Below are positions 19,437 to 28,615 of a stretch of DNA of 39,892 nucleotides, in pieces (the stretch's first letter is position 1; each line of letters opens with the position of its first letter). The stretch comes from Polymyxa betae (taxonomy: Eukaryota > Endomyxa > Phytomyxea > Plasmodiophorida > Plasmodiophoridae): NCBI GenBank assembly GCA_003693705.1, contig RBZT01000474.1, positions 1 through 39,892 of the forward strand, given 5' to 3'. A program made the translations under genes and the position numbers. Below the pieces are notes generated by a model. It ran no database searches, was not told the origin of the DNA, and worked only from the letters and a program-made list of their open reading frames with translations.

Positions 19437-20402
19437 AGGTCGTTATGTCAGTAGTCTGCGGATGCGTTCGAACGCCTCCTGATGCTCGTGTTTCCCGCTC
19501 CATTTGCGCCGTCTTCGTGGTTAAATCCGTTAAAGGCGCCGTAATTGCCGTGAAACCGGGGATAAAATGGCAATAATATCCCGCAAGCCCCAGGAATGTT
19601 CTCAGCGTCTTCTTGTCTCTCGGCTTCGGGTATTCAGCCACCGCTTCCACCAAACGGTGATCCGGTCGAACACCATCCGCGCTCAGGTGGTGCCCCAGAA
19701 ACGTGACCTCGTTTTGCAACAAGGACGTCTTGCGTGGATTCACCGTCAGCCCTTGCTCCCGGAACCGCAAAAAAACCCGGTCCAGTTTCTCCAAGTGCTC
19801 GTCGATATCCTTCGAGAACACCAGGACATCGTCCATATACACCATGCAATCGGTATATGTCAGTCCTGCCAGCACTTTTCCCATCAACCGGCAGTATGTA
19901 GCGGGAGCACATTTCAATCCAAAGGGCATTCGGTTCCATTCGAACATACCCTCACGCGTTACGAATGCAGTTTTCGGTTTATCGTCTTCGGCCATAGCCA
20001 CTTGCCAGTAGCCCGAAGCCATGTCGATCACAGAAAAGAAACCAGAACCTCGCATATTTGCTAATGCCTCGTCTATCCTGGCCATGAGGTACTGTACGCG
20101 TCCGCCATTGTTAAGTCATTCAGCCTTCGGTAGTCGATGCTGAATCGGTATTCCCCATCCTTTTTCCGGGACAGCACAACACCTGCTGCCCACGGGCTTC
20201 GCGATGGCCTGATGATCCCCGCTTCCAACAGTTTTTCGACCGTCTCTGCAATATGCTGCTCGAGGTTCGGATGACGGCGACGAGGAGGCGTGGATATCGG
20301 CGTGGCTCCCGGCAACAGGTGTATAGCGTGCTCCTCCGTCGTCGTATGGCCAATAAGCTTCGGAAAACCGGGTCGGGTACCGGATAGAGGCAGGTACCCG
20401 AC
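19420..20402 (-). pseudogene. GYP4 reverse transcriptase
   Basis: From about 20402 the minus strand gives TTTEEHAIHLLPGA, HIAETVEKLLEAGIIRPSRS, SIDYRRLNDLT, FFSVIDMASGYWQVAMAED (Asp), EWNRMPFGLKCAPATYCRLM and CMVYMDDVLVFSKD (the YMDD active site). VTFLGHHLSADGVRPDHRLV and GLAGYYCHFIPGF follow. One frame change separates the first 80 codons (20315-20073) from the rest. All catalytic residues are present. No protease or gag sequence lies between this and the 5' LTR. Confidence 0.92.
20372..20402. repeat. Inverted repeat at the GYP4 RT start
   Basis: GTCGGGTACC and GGTACCCGAC are perfect 10-bp arms with an 11-bp spacer, at the place where the RT coding region meets the deletion next to the 5' LTR. 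Confidence 0.85.
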
Positions 20403-20425
20403 ACGTTAGTACCCGGTCGGAGCCC

Positions 20426-20530
20426 TAGAAACGAGAATTAGGTAAGTATAATCGCTTCTATTAACGACAAAATTAAAGGCATCACGATCACGTGGCGTCC
20501 TGGTACGATGACTCACACGTCAGGTGTACA
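20426..20530 (-). repeat. GYP4 5' LTR (105 bp)
   Basis: Direct copy of 17322-17426 with about 7 differences. It is followed on the right, without a gap, by the third piece of the Crypton gene, which fixes the outer edge at TGTACA. Confidence 0.78.
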
Positions 20531-20737
20531 CTTCGAACTGTCATTCTGCATGATGTGGCCGCAATGATGCTGATGGATGTTAATCATCTTATATTTAAAC
20601 TTCCTGTTTTTAAATCAGAACTGTTCAGACAGTTTGTTGAAGACCTTAAAATCTATCATTCTACATCTGTCAGTCCGTCGGTCGCAAATATCGACTCCGT
20701 ACTTCCCGGAGTTCAGGCGAAAACTGACAATGTTCAT
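20531..20737 (+). pseudogene. Crypton tyrosine recombinase, piece 3 (C-terminus)
   Basis: The frame reads LRTVILHDVAAMMLMDVNHL, then FKLPVFKSELFRQFVEDL and IDSVLPGVQAKTDNVH, ending at TAG (20738-20740). This is the expected tail of the Crypton family: an LQDAAAM-like helix, then a VLPGV motif. It is the direct continuation of piece 2 across GYP4 and shows that all three pieces belong to one gene. Confidence 0.8.
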
Positions 20738-20752
20738 TAGGATATCCTGTTA

Positions 20753-20955
20753 TGTGATGGATCTACGAGGAGACAAGAGACGAGAGAGAGGGGAACACGA
20801 CTGATTTTATTCGCAGGGTCGGATCCAGCATGGACAGTGCTGGAGCTGGAACGCCGCGACGGACTTGGAGATTAGGGACTGAGAGGTACATAGGGAAGTT
20901 CACGGTGAATCTAAACCCTAGAACCCTAAACCCTGAACCCAAATACATTCCAACA
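20753..20955 (-). repeat. COP2 copia 3' LTR (203 bp)
   Basis: On the minus strand it begins TGTTGGAATGTATTTGGG after the purine tract GAACTGAGGGGGCG, and by the + strand TGTGATGG it ends CATCACA. The bases before the LTR (CCAGTCCACA...ATGAACTGAGGGGGCG) match the same place in COP5 at 39088-39123, so the two are one copia lineage with different LTRs. It includes a telomere-like tract at 20911-20940. Confidence 0.75.
20911..20940. repeat. Degenerate (CCCTAAA)-like tract in COP2 LTR
   Basis: CTAAACCC TAGAACCC TAAACCC TGAACCC: four 7-8 bp units close to the TTTAGGG-type telomere repeat, near the U3 end of the LTR. Confidence 0.7.
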
Positions 20956-21153
20956 CGCCCCCTCAGTTCATGCGTTGAAGAGAGTGTGGACTGGAGATTA
21001 TGAAATGGGGATGAATTTGGTAATTGATGGTCGTGATAGATTGGCTGTTCAACAGGGAAAAGTGGAATCCTTTTACGGAGACGCGCCGGAATTGTCTGGC
21101 GGTACCGTGGGACTCAAGATATATTCATATGTAAAAAATATTTAAATAAATAA
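20956..21153 (-). mobile_element. COP2 3' non-coding tail
   Basis: Between the polypurine tract and a TAA at 21151-21153, where a Harbinger-type terminal repeat is inserted. No pol reading is seen; COP5 has a non-coding tail of similar length before its LTR. The rest of COP2 is not recognised on the far side of the insertion. Confidence 0.6.
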
Positions 21154-21158
21154 GAGCA
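21154..21158. mobile_element. Harbinger-type terminal repeat, first bases (split by GYP5)
   Basis: GAGCA after TAA, continuing at 26981 as AGCAGACCCACCGCG. The intact equivalent is the outer end of HARB1 (minus strand, TTA then GAGCAGACCCACCGCG), so GYP5 landed 5 bp into a Harbinger end. Confidence 0.8.
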
Positions 21159-21382
21159 TGTCGAGCGATCTCAAGAGGTGACTAACTGTAAAAATCGGGA
21201 GTTTATAAAAACAAACCGATTCTAAAATGAATCTGGAATTCAATGGGGTCCGGAACAAGGCTGGGCGAGTAGTCAGCTTCCGTCGGAACCAGGGTCCGGA
21301 ACCAGAAGCCGGCCGCGAGCGGCAGCGGCAGCCCGGGCCCGACGAGACGGGAGGGCTGCGCTGGAACAGGCTGCGCTCGACA
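21159..21382 (-). repeat. GYP5 3' LTR (224 bp)
   Basis: Ends TGTCGAGCG and CGCTCGACA form a 9-bp terminal inverted repeat. On the minus strand it follows the purine tract AAACAAGGGGGG. It lacks 19 bp present in the 5' copy near GACGATCGGGG. It retains AAACCGATTCTAAAAT (21213-21228 region), the self-primer candidate. Confidence 0.93.
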
Positions 21383-23019
21383 CCCCCCTTGTTTGAAGGC
21401 GCACTTGGTGTTGGGGAAAGTGCGGGGCCGCCATATTCATCGTGTCTCTCTGGGTCGTCGTCTGAGTTGGTCGGGTCGTCGTCCTCGAACTCGGAGTCGG
21501 TGTCGGTGTTGGAATCGTGAGGATCGCAAATTCGAGCTCAGCATCAGAGTGGCTCAGCTCGCGATCGGGGTCGAGGGTAGAAAGTGATGATGGAGTGGCG
21601 GATTAACCTGTTAAGATAATTACAGCTGGTAAGCAGATGGTATATCAGCCTGATTGTACTAATCGGCCGTTTCTGTCTAATAAAGAGACGTCTTCAAGCG
21701 CAGAAAATTTGTAGTCTACGCTCGAGAGTAGGTAATACAGGTCGCTCTTCGTCAGTGTTGGGCAATCGTAGGGGACCATAGTATTCACATTGAAGGTGTC
21801 TTCTCGATCTGATCGGATGTGTCTTAGGCGGTAGTTGCTGTTCGTCAATCGTTCAAGCATCTCCAAGGTCCGGACCCTGGGGCTGTAAGCTTACGTGTTC
21901 GCCTCGTGGGGTCCAGATTCTGGCTTTCGGGTGGTACCTGATAAACTAGGACGAGCTTTCCTTCTTCGAATCAAACTTCATGACGGTTGCGGTTGTAGCG
22001 GTCGGCGTCGTATTGGATGGTCTTTGATTCTTCTGCGGCGGCAAGTTCTCGAGCTTGTTTCAGTCGATTGATCATCTTCGTGCGCCAGTGCCGGACGTCG
22101 TCGGGAGCGGTCGTTGTTTCGCTAGGCGGAACAAGGAGTTCTTGTGGCAGGCGTGGGTCGCGACCGCGTTCGAGGAAAAACGGCGTTTCTCCCAGGGCGG
22201 GGTGGACGTAGGAGCGATACGCCAGCGAGATCAGGCCGGTGACTTCGTTCCAGTCGGTTTTATCGTGGTTACAGAGCGAAGTCAAGGCTGTACGGAGGAA
22301 GGCGTGTGGCCGTTCGGCGATTGCGTTTCCCTTCGGGCGATGCGATACCGTCGTGACCAGTTTCAGGCCGAGGACCGAAGAAAGGGCTTCAAACAGGTGG
22401 GAACGAAACGACTGCGCTCGGTCGCTTGTTATCTGGACTGGAAATGATTCCTGTGTGAAAAGGTCGATAAACGTTTAGGCGGCTTCCGGGGCACTTTTAT
22501 CTTTGACAGGGATGAATCGATCCGATCGGGATGTGACGCAGACCACAGTCAGGATATATCGGAAATTACCGCGCCGCGATCTGTTGAGTGGCCCGAAGTG
22601 GCCGATGTCGATCTTGCTCCAGGCAGGCAAGAAGCTCGGCGTTCGCTTGATCATCTTGCCAACGCGGTCAGGTTTGATTATTTTAGATTTTTGGCGTTAA
22701 AGCAATAGTAACGAACTTTCGCACGTCAGAGCTCATACCAGGCCAGTAGGGCGAATCTGGACAGCAGCTGTAGGGTCCTGTTTTGTCCGAAATGTGCTCC
22801 GGGACGGCTGCTGTGGATCAGGTGGATGTACTGGTTTCGGAACTCGTCCGGGATTAACGTCTGCAAGCTTCCAGTACGTGGGCAAAGTCGTCGCAGCAGC
22901 CCGAGTTCGCCGATTTCGCTTCCAGAAGCCTGCTGTAATGTCAGATCGCCGGATTGCGCCTTGATGAGCTGTGCTAAGTCAATCTCTATAGGGGCGGTTG
23001 AATTCGGGCTCAGGTTCAT
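21383..23019 (-). pseudogene. GYP5 integrase with HHCC module and acidic tail
   Basis: From 23019 downward on the minus strand: a His-containing zinc start (SSRPGAHFGQNRTLQLL) and the DDE core with DIGHFGPLNRSRRG (Asp), ITSDRAQSF (Asp) and KGNAIAERPHAFLR (Glu); a stop (EAA stop TFIDLF) near 22480 and shifts break it. The region 22285-21971 is well conserved (LAYRSYVHPALGETPFFLER). The GPY-like end (NSNYRLRHIRSDREDTFNV) lies at 21866-21780. A Ser/Asp/Glu-rich tail (DSNTDTDSEFEDDDPTNSDD) runs to the purine tract. No chromodomain is seen. Confidence 0.85.
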
Positions 23020-23089
23020 AACCAGGATGTCTTCAAATAGGTGTTCGTCGTCATCTACAATGTCAGAGTTTTCGCGGCAGCATGGTTCT

Positions 23090-23400
23090 TGCTAGCATCG
23101 GGATAGGGCATCGGCGTCGACGTGCCGTATGCCTTCCTTGTAGACGACGTCGAAGGTAAAATGTTCAAGCTCGTTAACAATTCTCTGAAGTTTTGCGTCG
23201 TCTTGTGGTCTGCGTAGTAAAGCGAGCGATAAGTGGTCAGACACAACCTTAAACTGGACTCCTTCCAAGCATTGTCGCTAGCGTTTGATGGCGTACCATA
23301 ACGCGACAGCTTCTCCACGGCGTGCGGAATATGTGGATTCCTTGCCTTTACAGCATCTGGAAAGGTAAGCGATCGGGTACTCGTTGTTTTCGTCATCCTA
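23090..23400 (-). pseudogene. GYP5 RNase H
   Basis: The correct minus frame reads NNEYPIAYLSRCCKGKESTY, SARRGEAVALWYAIKR (with a stop after KR), VQFKVVSDHLSLALL (Asp) and HVDADALSRC. The longer uninterrupted frame over the same bases is out of register and is not the protein. Confidence 0.85.
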
Positions 23401-23405
23401 TTGTG

Positions 23406-24605
23406 CTAAAACCGCTCGAATTCCCAGGTGCGAGAAGTCGGTTTTGACGAAGAAGGTTCAGCTGAAATCTGGATACCGCAGCACGGGCGACGACGACAGC
23501 TGGTCTCGGAATTGCAGGAAGGCGCGTTCTTGGTCTTCCCCCACTGGAATGTCTGGTTCTTCTTTAGGAGGCGCAATAGAGATGCAGCAGTTTGTGCGAA
23601 ATCGTGAATATAAGTACGGTAATAACCTGAGAGGTCGATGAAAGATCTGACATGTGCAACCGACGTAGGTCGGGAGTATGAGCGGATTGCCTCCACCAAG
23701 TCGTCGTCCGGTCTTATGCCTTCGGGGCTCACGGTATGGCCTAAATAGGTCCGTTGACGTTGTGCAAATTTGCACTTCGCAGGTAATGCACGTAGTCCGT
23801 GTTCGCGGAGTCGCTGTAGAACTTCTGAAATGGCGGTTAAGTGGCGCTGGAATGATCCTGGGGTAAAGATTAATATGTCGTCTAGGTATACGAGACCGCT
23901 GCGCCAAGTCAAGCCGGACAGGACCAGGTCCATCAAACGTTGGAACGTAGCCCGGGCACATTTAAGACCAAAGGGCATCCTCGTGAATTGAAAAAGGCCA
24001 TCTGTAGTCAAAAACGCGGTGAGTTCCTTTGACGATTCCGACATAAGGACCTGATGGAATCCGCTGGCGAGGTCGATCGAGGTAAAGTATGTCGATCCGT
24101 TTAATCGTTCGAGTCCACGGTCAGCGCCTGCCATCGGATACGCGTCGAACTTTGTGACGTTGTTAAGGCGGCGATAGTCGATGGCAAAACGCCATTGTCC
24201 GGGTGTCTTCTTGGGCGTGATGACGACCGCAGCTGTCCAGGGGCTCCTCGAAGGTTCAATCACGCCAGACGTAAGCAGTTGTTGAAGCTTCTCTGGACTG
24301 ACTGATTCATTAGCGGGCCCCATCTGTCTTAACGGTTCCCGGAATGGTGGAGGGTCACCTTGCAGCTCAATAATGTGTTTTACAATGTCAGTGGCCCCTA
24401 AAGGAACGGATGCTGATGTGAATGTGTCTGCGAAGTTTGTGAGAACATCTCGAAGCTGTTCGCGTTCTTGTTCGGTTAATGTTGTCTGCAATGTAGTGTT
24501 TGACGTAATTTCGGAAATATGGGCATTCCAATCTGCAGCTGACAAGTGTTGCAGAGCGTGCGGACGATCTCCCGTGGCGTGAGTTTTGTAGTGTGATGCG
24601 TACAC
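23406..24605 (-). pseudogene. GYP5 reverse transcriptase
   Basis: 400 open codons: SGVIEPSRSPWTAAVVITPK, RFAIDYRRLNNVTKFDAYP, YFTSIDLASGFHQVLM (Asp), FTRMPFGLKCARATFQRLMD and SGLVYLDDILIFTPG (YLDD active site), then YLGHTVSPEGIRPDDDLVEA. The thumb and connection follow, and the last 40 codons run out of frame into RNase H. All RT catalytic residues are intact; only the downstream frame is broken. Confidence 0.93.
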
Positions 24606-24618
24606 AGGCTGTAATCAG

Positions 24619-25421
24619 TCAATGATCATAAACGGTAGCGATTGGGGAGCCGCGGGGGATCAGCATCGGGTCATTCGACAGATTCGAGATCAGGACGCTT
24701 GTTGTTGGAGACGATACGCTGTTGACTCCGTAAGCGGCCACGAGATGGCGTCGACAGGAAGCGGGATGTTCGCTCAGGATGATATTCATGGGCGCCGAAA
24801 TTTCCGGTAGACTGGGAATTTTTGCATCAACCACTGATTCCGACCATGGCGGTAGGAGGATGTCGTCGGTGATGAGAACGTGTCGTTCGCGGATGTCGGG
24901 ACTGGCCGTGTTCCCCCGATTGGGTGTTGCGACAAAAGGGAAAGACTGACGGCAAAGTTTTGAGTGCACGAAATTACCGTCAAGGTCGATGACAAGCCGA
25001 AGCTGTCGTAACGCAGGTGAACCGACCAGCACATCATGGGCTGCACGATCCGAGATCAGGAATACGATGTCCGTAGTTGCAAAGTTTCCGATGAAAACGG
25101 GCAATATAACATGTCCCGTAGGGCGGACACTCGTGGAGCCGTCGAAAGCGACGAGGGTAACGCCCGAAGCGAGTTTGTTATTCTTACAATAACCATCTCG
25201 GAATTCGACGGTTGTGATGTGAGGAACTGCATACTCATGAGGTTGAAGGCTGAGCAGGAATCGGCGAGAGCGACGCATAGCCGACCGCCGACTGAGATGT
25301 TGATGCGAGCGATATCGGCTTGGTCGGAATTGTTGTCGAAGGCGTATGTTGGGACGGTATGTGCGGCCGCGGAACCGGGATCCCATGTTAGTCGGGTGTC
25401 AGCACCAGCAGATGCCAACAC
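24619..25421 (-). pseudogene. GYP5 protease region
   Basis: One minus frame reads LCVALADSCSAFNLMSMQFL at about 25255, resembling a protease active site with DSC in place of DSG or DTG. The next part (LPVFIGNFATTDIVFLISDR, DVLVGSPALRQLRL) is in the frame of 24619-25386 and looks like the flap and the IIG-type C-terminal motif. A frame change separates them. The long linker to the RT includes a VVDAKIP stretch. Confidence 0.78.
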
Positions 25422-25430
25422 CCCGTGTCC

Positions 25431-26708
25431 CTAGGGTTGGGATTCGTCGCCTGAGGTGTCGATATCAGGCGGCGTCGCGTTAACGTCCGTTGTGGCGACG
25501 ATCTGGGCCGGAGCCGGGCACTCGTTCGACGCGAAATGACCGCGAACTTTGCACTTCTTGCAGTAGCCATTCTTCTTCGCGTGTTCGCACTGCTTGTAGT
25601 CGTGGTTGGCAGGGCGTTGAGCGCGCTCACGAGTCCGGCAAACTTCATTGGAGATGTTGCTGACGCTCGCGGCGTTCACAGGTGCTGTTTGGCTCGGCCC
25701 CGCTGACGACGCCCGTGATTCCCTGTTAGCAGATATCAGTTCTTCGAACATTTTCTCGTTTTTGCCATTGGATGCTTCGATCTGACGAACGGCTGCGAAT
25801 AGAGCTAGCAGACGGAGAGCTGGTTGTGGGATTGTTTGAAGGTATCCAGATTCCGCGATATCAGTTCGTAATTCACCAAAATATTTCTGGTTGAGCTGGG
25901 ATAGGAAAGCGTTGTAGAGGTCCTGATCTGTAGGGTTGTCGTATCTCCGGAACTCGGTGACGGCACTTTGAAAACATCTAATAAAGGAGGAACCGCTTTC
26001 CCGTTCTAATTGTCGGCAATTGCCGAACGAGCGACGGGCGATTTAGGCGGCTCCAGCGGGCAACGCGGCTTGGATGAGTCCGTCGCAAACCATCTGAAGT
26101 GAAGCGTCCGGGTGTGCCGTAAGGATCAGCCGCAGGCGCTCATCTAACATGTCCCCGCCATACCATTGCAGTTCTGCGATCGCCTCTCTGTCGGGGAGGC
26201 GGTAATACACTTGGAATTGCAAGACGCGTCCTATCCACTGCCGGAATCGTGATGGGTTTTCTTCTGGGTAGAAGTTCAAGGTCTCCAGTCGACGCGCAGG
26301 GTGAGATGGCGCCGAGGCGCGAACGGGCACGGTCGGGGCGTTGCTCGACGCCAGCTGGGTGAGAAGACCGGCGGGATGTGTCGGTGTGACCTCGGGCGGA
26401 AGTTCCATCGACGGACCGTTGCCTGATTCGCGGACTTGATGATCCTTTGGGGCTGTACCAGTTGCGGGAAGTAAGCCTCCATCCGCTGTTATCTTGACAG
26501 GTGGCTGTTGATTGAGGAGCGTTCGCATTTCTGTAAGCAACGCCATCATCAGCTCGTTATCATCATGCAGTTTATGGAGACGCTTCCTGGTGTCCTTCTC
26601 GAGTTGCGTCTGGCGCGAGTTAAGCGATGCGGTTGTGTCTCTGACGGTGGATCCGCGGCTTCGGGATCCAGTCGGATCCGTTTCGTCCTTAGATCGGTAA
26701 AGAGGCAT
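25431..26708 (-). pseudogene. GYP5 gag with zinc knuckle
   Basis: The ATG at 26708 (MPLYRSKDETDPTG) is the first after the primer site. The matrix-like N-terminus has a coiled-coil-prone stretch (TRKRLHKLHDDNELMMALLT), and the capsid part (LNFYPEENPSRFRQWIGRVL) runs to a TAA at 26043. Frames then shift to the nucleocapsid at 25751-25431 with a CCHC knuckle, CKKCKVRGHFASNEC (one residue longer than standard before the last Cys). Confidence 0.85.
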
Positions 26709-26721
26709 TGGTGGTGCACCG

Positions 26722-26737
26722 ATTTTAGAATCGGTTT
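26722..26737 (-). promoter_or_regulatory. GYP5 primer-binding site, self-priming type
   Basis: On the minus strand AAACCGATTCTAAAAT begins at the first base after the 5' LTR. Its exact 16-base reverse complement lies inside the same LTR (minus strand ATTTTAGAATCGGTTT, from + positions 26792-26807). No tRNA-like TGG start is present. This is the arrangement known from Tf1/sushi-type elements, which prime reverse transcription from their own RNA. A 7-bp hairpin (ACCGATT/AATCGGT) overlaps the site. Confidence 0.7.
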
Positions 26738-26980
26738 TGTCGAGCGATCTCAAGAGGTGACTAACTGTAGAAATCGGGAGTTTATAAAAACAAACCGATT
26801 CTAAAATGAATCGGGAAGTCAATGGCGTCCGGAACAAGGCTGGGCGAATGGTCAGCTTCCGTCGGAACCTGGGTCCGGAACCAGAAGCCGCCCGAGAGCG
26901 GCAGCGGCAGCCCGGGCCCGACGATCGGGGACATGACGAAGGAGGCGGGAGGGCTGCGCGGGAACAGGCTACGCTCGACA
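26738..26980 (-). repeat. GYP5 5' LTR (243 bp)
   Basis: TGTCGAGCG...CGCTCGACA, matching 21159-21382 over its length with scattered changes and a 19-bp insertion. Followed by AGCA (26981-26984), which also ends the left flank (21155-21158). Confidence 0.94.
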
Positions 26981-27112
26981 AGCAGACCCACCGCGTCGGC
27001 TATTTTCCCGCACTTTTTGAAAATAGCAGCTGGAAATGGCTGCCGGCATTTCCATCGCGGAGGTGGCGCGGCCTCGACTGCCAAAATTTTTAGCCGGTCG
27101 GGTTTTGAAATT
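26981..27112. mobile_element. Harbinger-type element remnant, continued
   Basis: AGCAGACCCACCGCGTCGGCTATTTTCC continues the TIR begun at 21154; HARB1 has AGCAGACCCACCGCGGCGGCTATCCC. Beyond about 35 bp the two diverge. I could not find the opposite TIR, so the right edge is arbitrary. Confidence 0.6.
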
Positions 27113-27457
27113 TCATATATAGAAGCCGGTATCGCTGCCGGCCAAATGAAGAGCCCGGCCTGAAACAGGTTGCGCGGAGGCTCTGCACGCAGTCCGTTCT
27201 GCCGTTTTGGAGAGTAGCTTCCTTCTGGGATCTGTCGTCGTTGTAATTTCAATGGAGGTCAATGCTGCAGGAAATGGCTCTGCTGGCCCAGACTGTGCCC
27301 CAAAACGGACATCTCGTGGCCCCGGTTTTGAACCGAATGAGTCCTTGGCGTTGGTTCGTGATGTTGAAAGGGATGGGGCTCTGGTGTCTATCTCATCTCG
27401 CTGTGGAGTCGCTGATCTAGAGCTGCGAGCTGGTGTCTTCGTCCCACTCTTCGCCAT
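27113..27457 (-). pseudogene. COP3 gag N-terminus (candidate)
   Basis: The minus strand ATG at 27457 lies about 55 bp after the 151-bp LTR, the place of a gag start. The protein is Ser/Thr/Arg/Pro-rich (KTPARSSRSATPQRDEIDTR) and then SIEITTTTDP. It has no diagnostic gag motif and runs into the Harbinger remnant. Called from position; it could also be unrelated leader sequence. Confidence 0.4.
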
Positions 27458-27512
27458 CGTTACCTTGAAGGCCTACCGATGCTACAGTTCGATGACCGAA
27501 ACACAGCTGAAC

Positions 27513-27663
27513 TGTTTATCATAAACAAAAGTCGTTTAACTACTACTCGGAACATTCCAAGAACGCCCCGGGCCAGTACGATCACAGCGCACTTCACGCA
27601 CTCCGACTCTGTGGAACCTTCCAGGCTTGGAATCTTCTAGCAATGTCGAGTCACATTCCAACA
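27513..27663 (-). repeat. COP3 LTR (151 bp)
   Basis: On the minus strand TGTTGGAATGTGACTCG...TTTATGATAAACA, preceded by a purine-rich GTCAGGTGGGAG. No second copy is in the window, so the edges rest on TG...CA, the purine tract and the position relative to coding pieces on both sides. Confidence 0.6.
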
Positions 27664-28615
27664 CTCCCACCTGACGAGAGCATTGCTTGCTTGTTGAATC
27701 TCCGTGAGTCCGCGTCCGCCAACACTTGTTGATCAAATTTGAGGCCTGACGACGCTCCCACCGAATGTAGCTGCTCTCCACCTTCTTGTTCTGAATGCAT
27801 TTGCCGTTAACTTCGCGGACGCCCTCCAAATGACTTTGTCCGCTGTCTTTGACAGTCTCCGCCGAGTACACAAACTCTTGACTTGTCGCCGGAAAAACTC
27901 CGTAAACTCGGAACAATTTCCCGACTCTCTTCCCCGATAGCGCCAGCTTCCCGTTACAGAAAATGTCATACCGATCTCGCGATTGCCGGGTCTCGACTCC
28001 TCTGACCTCGCACGCCGCACTCGTAGATATCAGATTCTCCGTCAAACCGCTGACAAACAACACCTTCTTCAGCCGAACCTTTTCCGTCACTCGTGCTTGT
28101 CCGATATGCGTGCCGTATACCACATTGCCATTTCCGAGTCAAATAGGGACAGGCCGCTCCAACTTCTGGTAACTCTCCAACATATTCAGGTCCTTGACCA
28201 TATGGCATGATGCTCCGCTGTCTAACAGCCAACTATTAACTCCGCGTCCCCCATATCCGTCTGACGCCGCGCTGAACAAACACTCCGCATCCGCAACGTT
28301 CACCTCCGCATTCTTTTGGTCCTCGGACTTTACGTTACGGCTCCTCACGCCCAGTGTCCCTTCTGACCACATTTATGGCAGCACCGGAACTGCGCAAGGG
28401 TGCCTTTGAATGCATTTCCAGCTGATCAATGCGAGTTTCCAGCCATTTCCTGTCTTTTTGAATCTTGGCTGCTTTTTCCATGCGATTTTCAGAACTGCGC
28501 GTCGGAGTTGGTCAAATGTATGTATGGTCTGCAGCGAAAATCTGCTTTCCTGATGAAAACAGGGCGTTAATTTCCGCAAATCCAGACCAGCATTTAGTTG
28601 CAATAAAACTGACAA
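27664..28615 (-). pseudogene. COP3 gag C-terminus, zinc knuckle and protease; integrase-RT deleted
   Basis: The minus strand first shows a CHKCGQKGHWA knuckle near 28360 (final Cys lost, followed by a stop). The copia protease follows with NSWLLDSGASCHMV, active site DSGA, at about 28230-28190. After a stop at about 28140 the protease C-terminus and the start of the pre-integrase region continue (LKKVLFVSGLTENLISTSAA, GKLFRVYGV). Instead of integrase and RT, the frame runs into the LTR at 27663. So the element lost the whole integrase-RT-RNase H part. Confidence 0.82.

Larger units (their letters stand above)
17322..20530 (-). mobile_element. GYP4: gypsy element lacking gag and protease
   Basis: Two 105-bp direct repeats flank a minus-strand pol (RT, RNase H, HHCC, integrase). 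The 5' repeat abuts the RT start, so gag and protease are absent. It sits inside the Crypton gene. The flanks CTTGG (17317-17321) and CTTCG (20531-20535) could be a target duplication with one change. Confidence 0.85.
21159..26980 (-). mobile_element. GYP5: full-length Ty3/gypsy element, frameshifted
   Basis: LTRs 21159-21382 and 26738-26980, with AGCA outside both ends as a 4-bp duplication. Minus-strand order is gag, protease, RT, RNase H, HHCC, integrase, acidic tail. The LTRs have diverged (including a 19-bp length difference), and the coding region has many frame changes, so this copy is clearly older than GYP1. Confidence 0.93.

Noticed and set aside
23055-23396. Minus-strand open frame without stops over the GYP5 RNase H
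   Set aside because: RNase H motifs are read in a different minus frame (with one stop); this frame is out of register.
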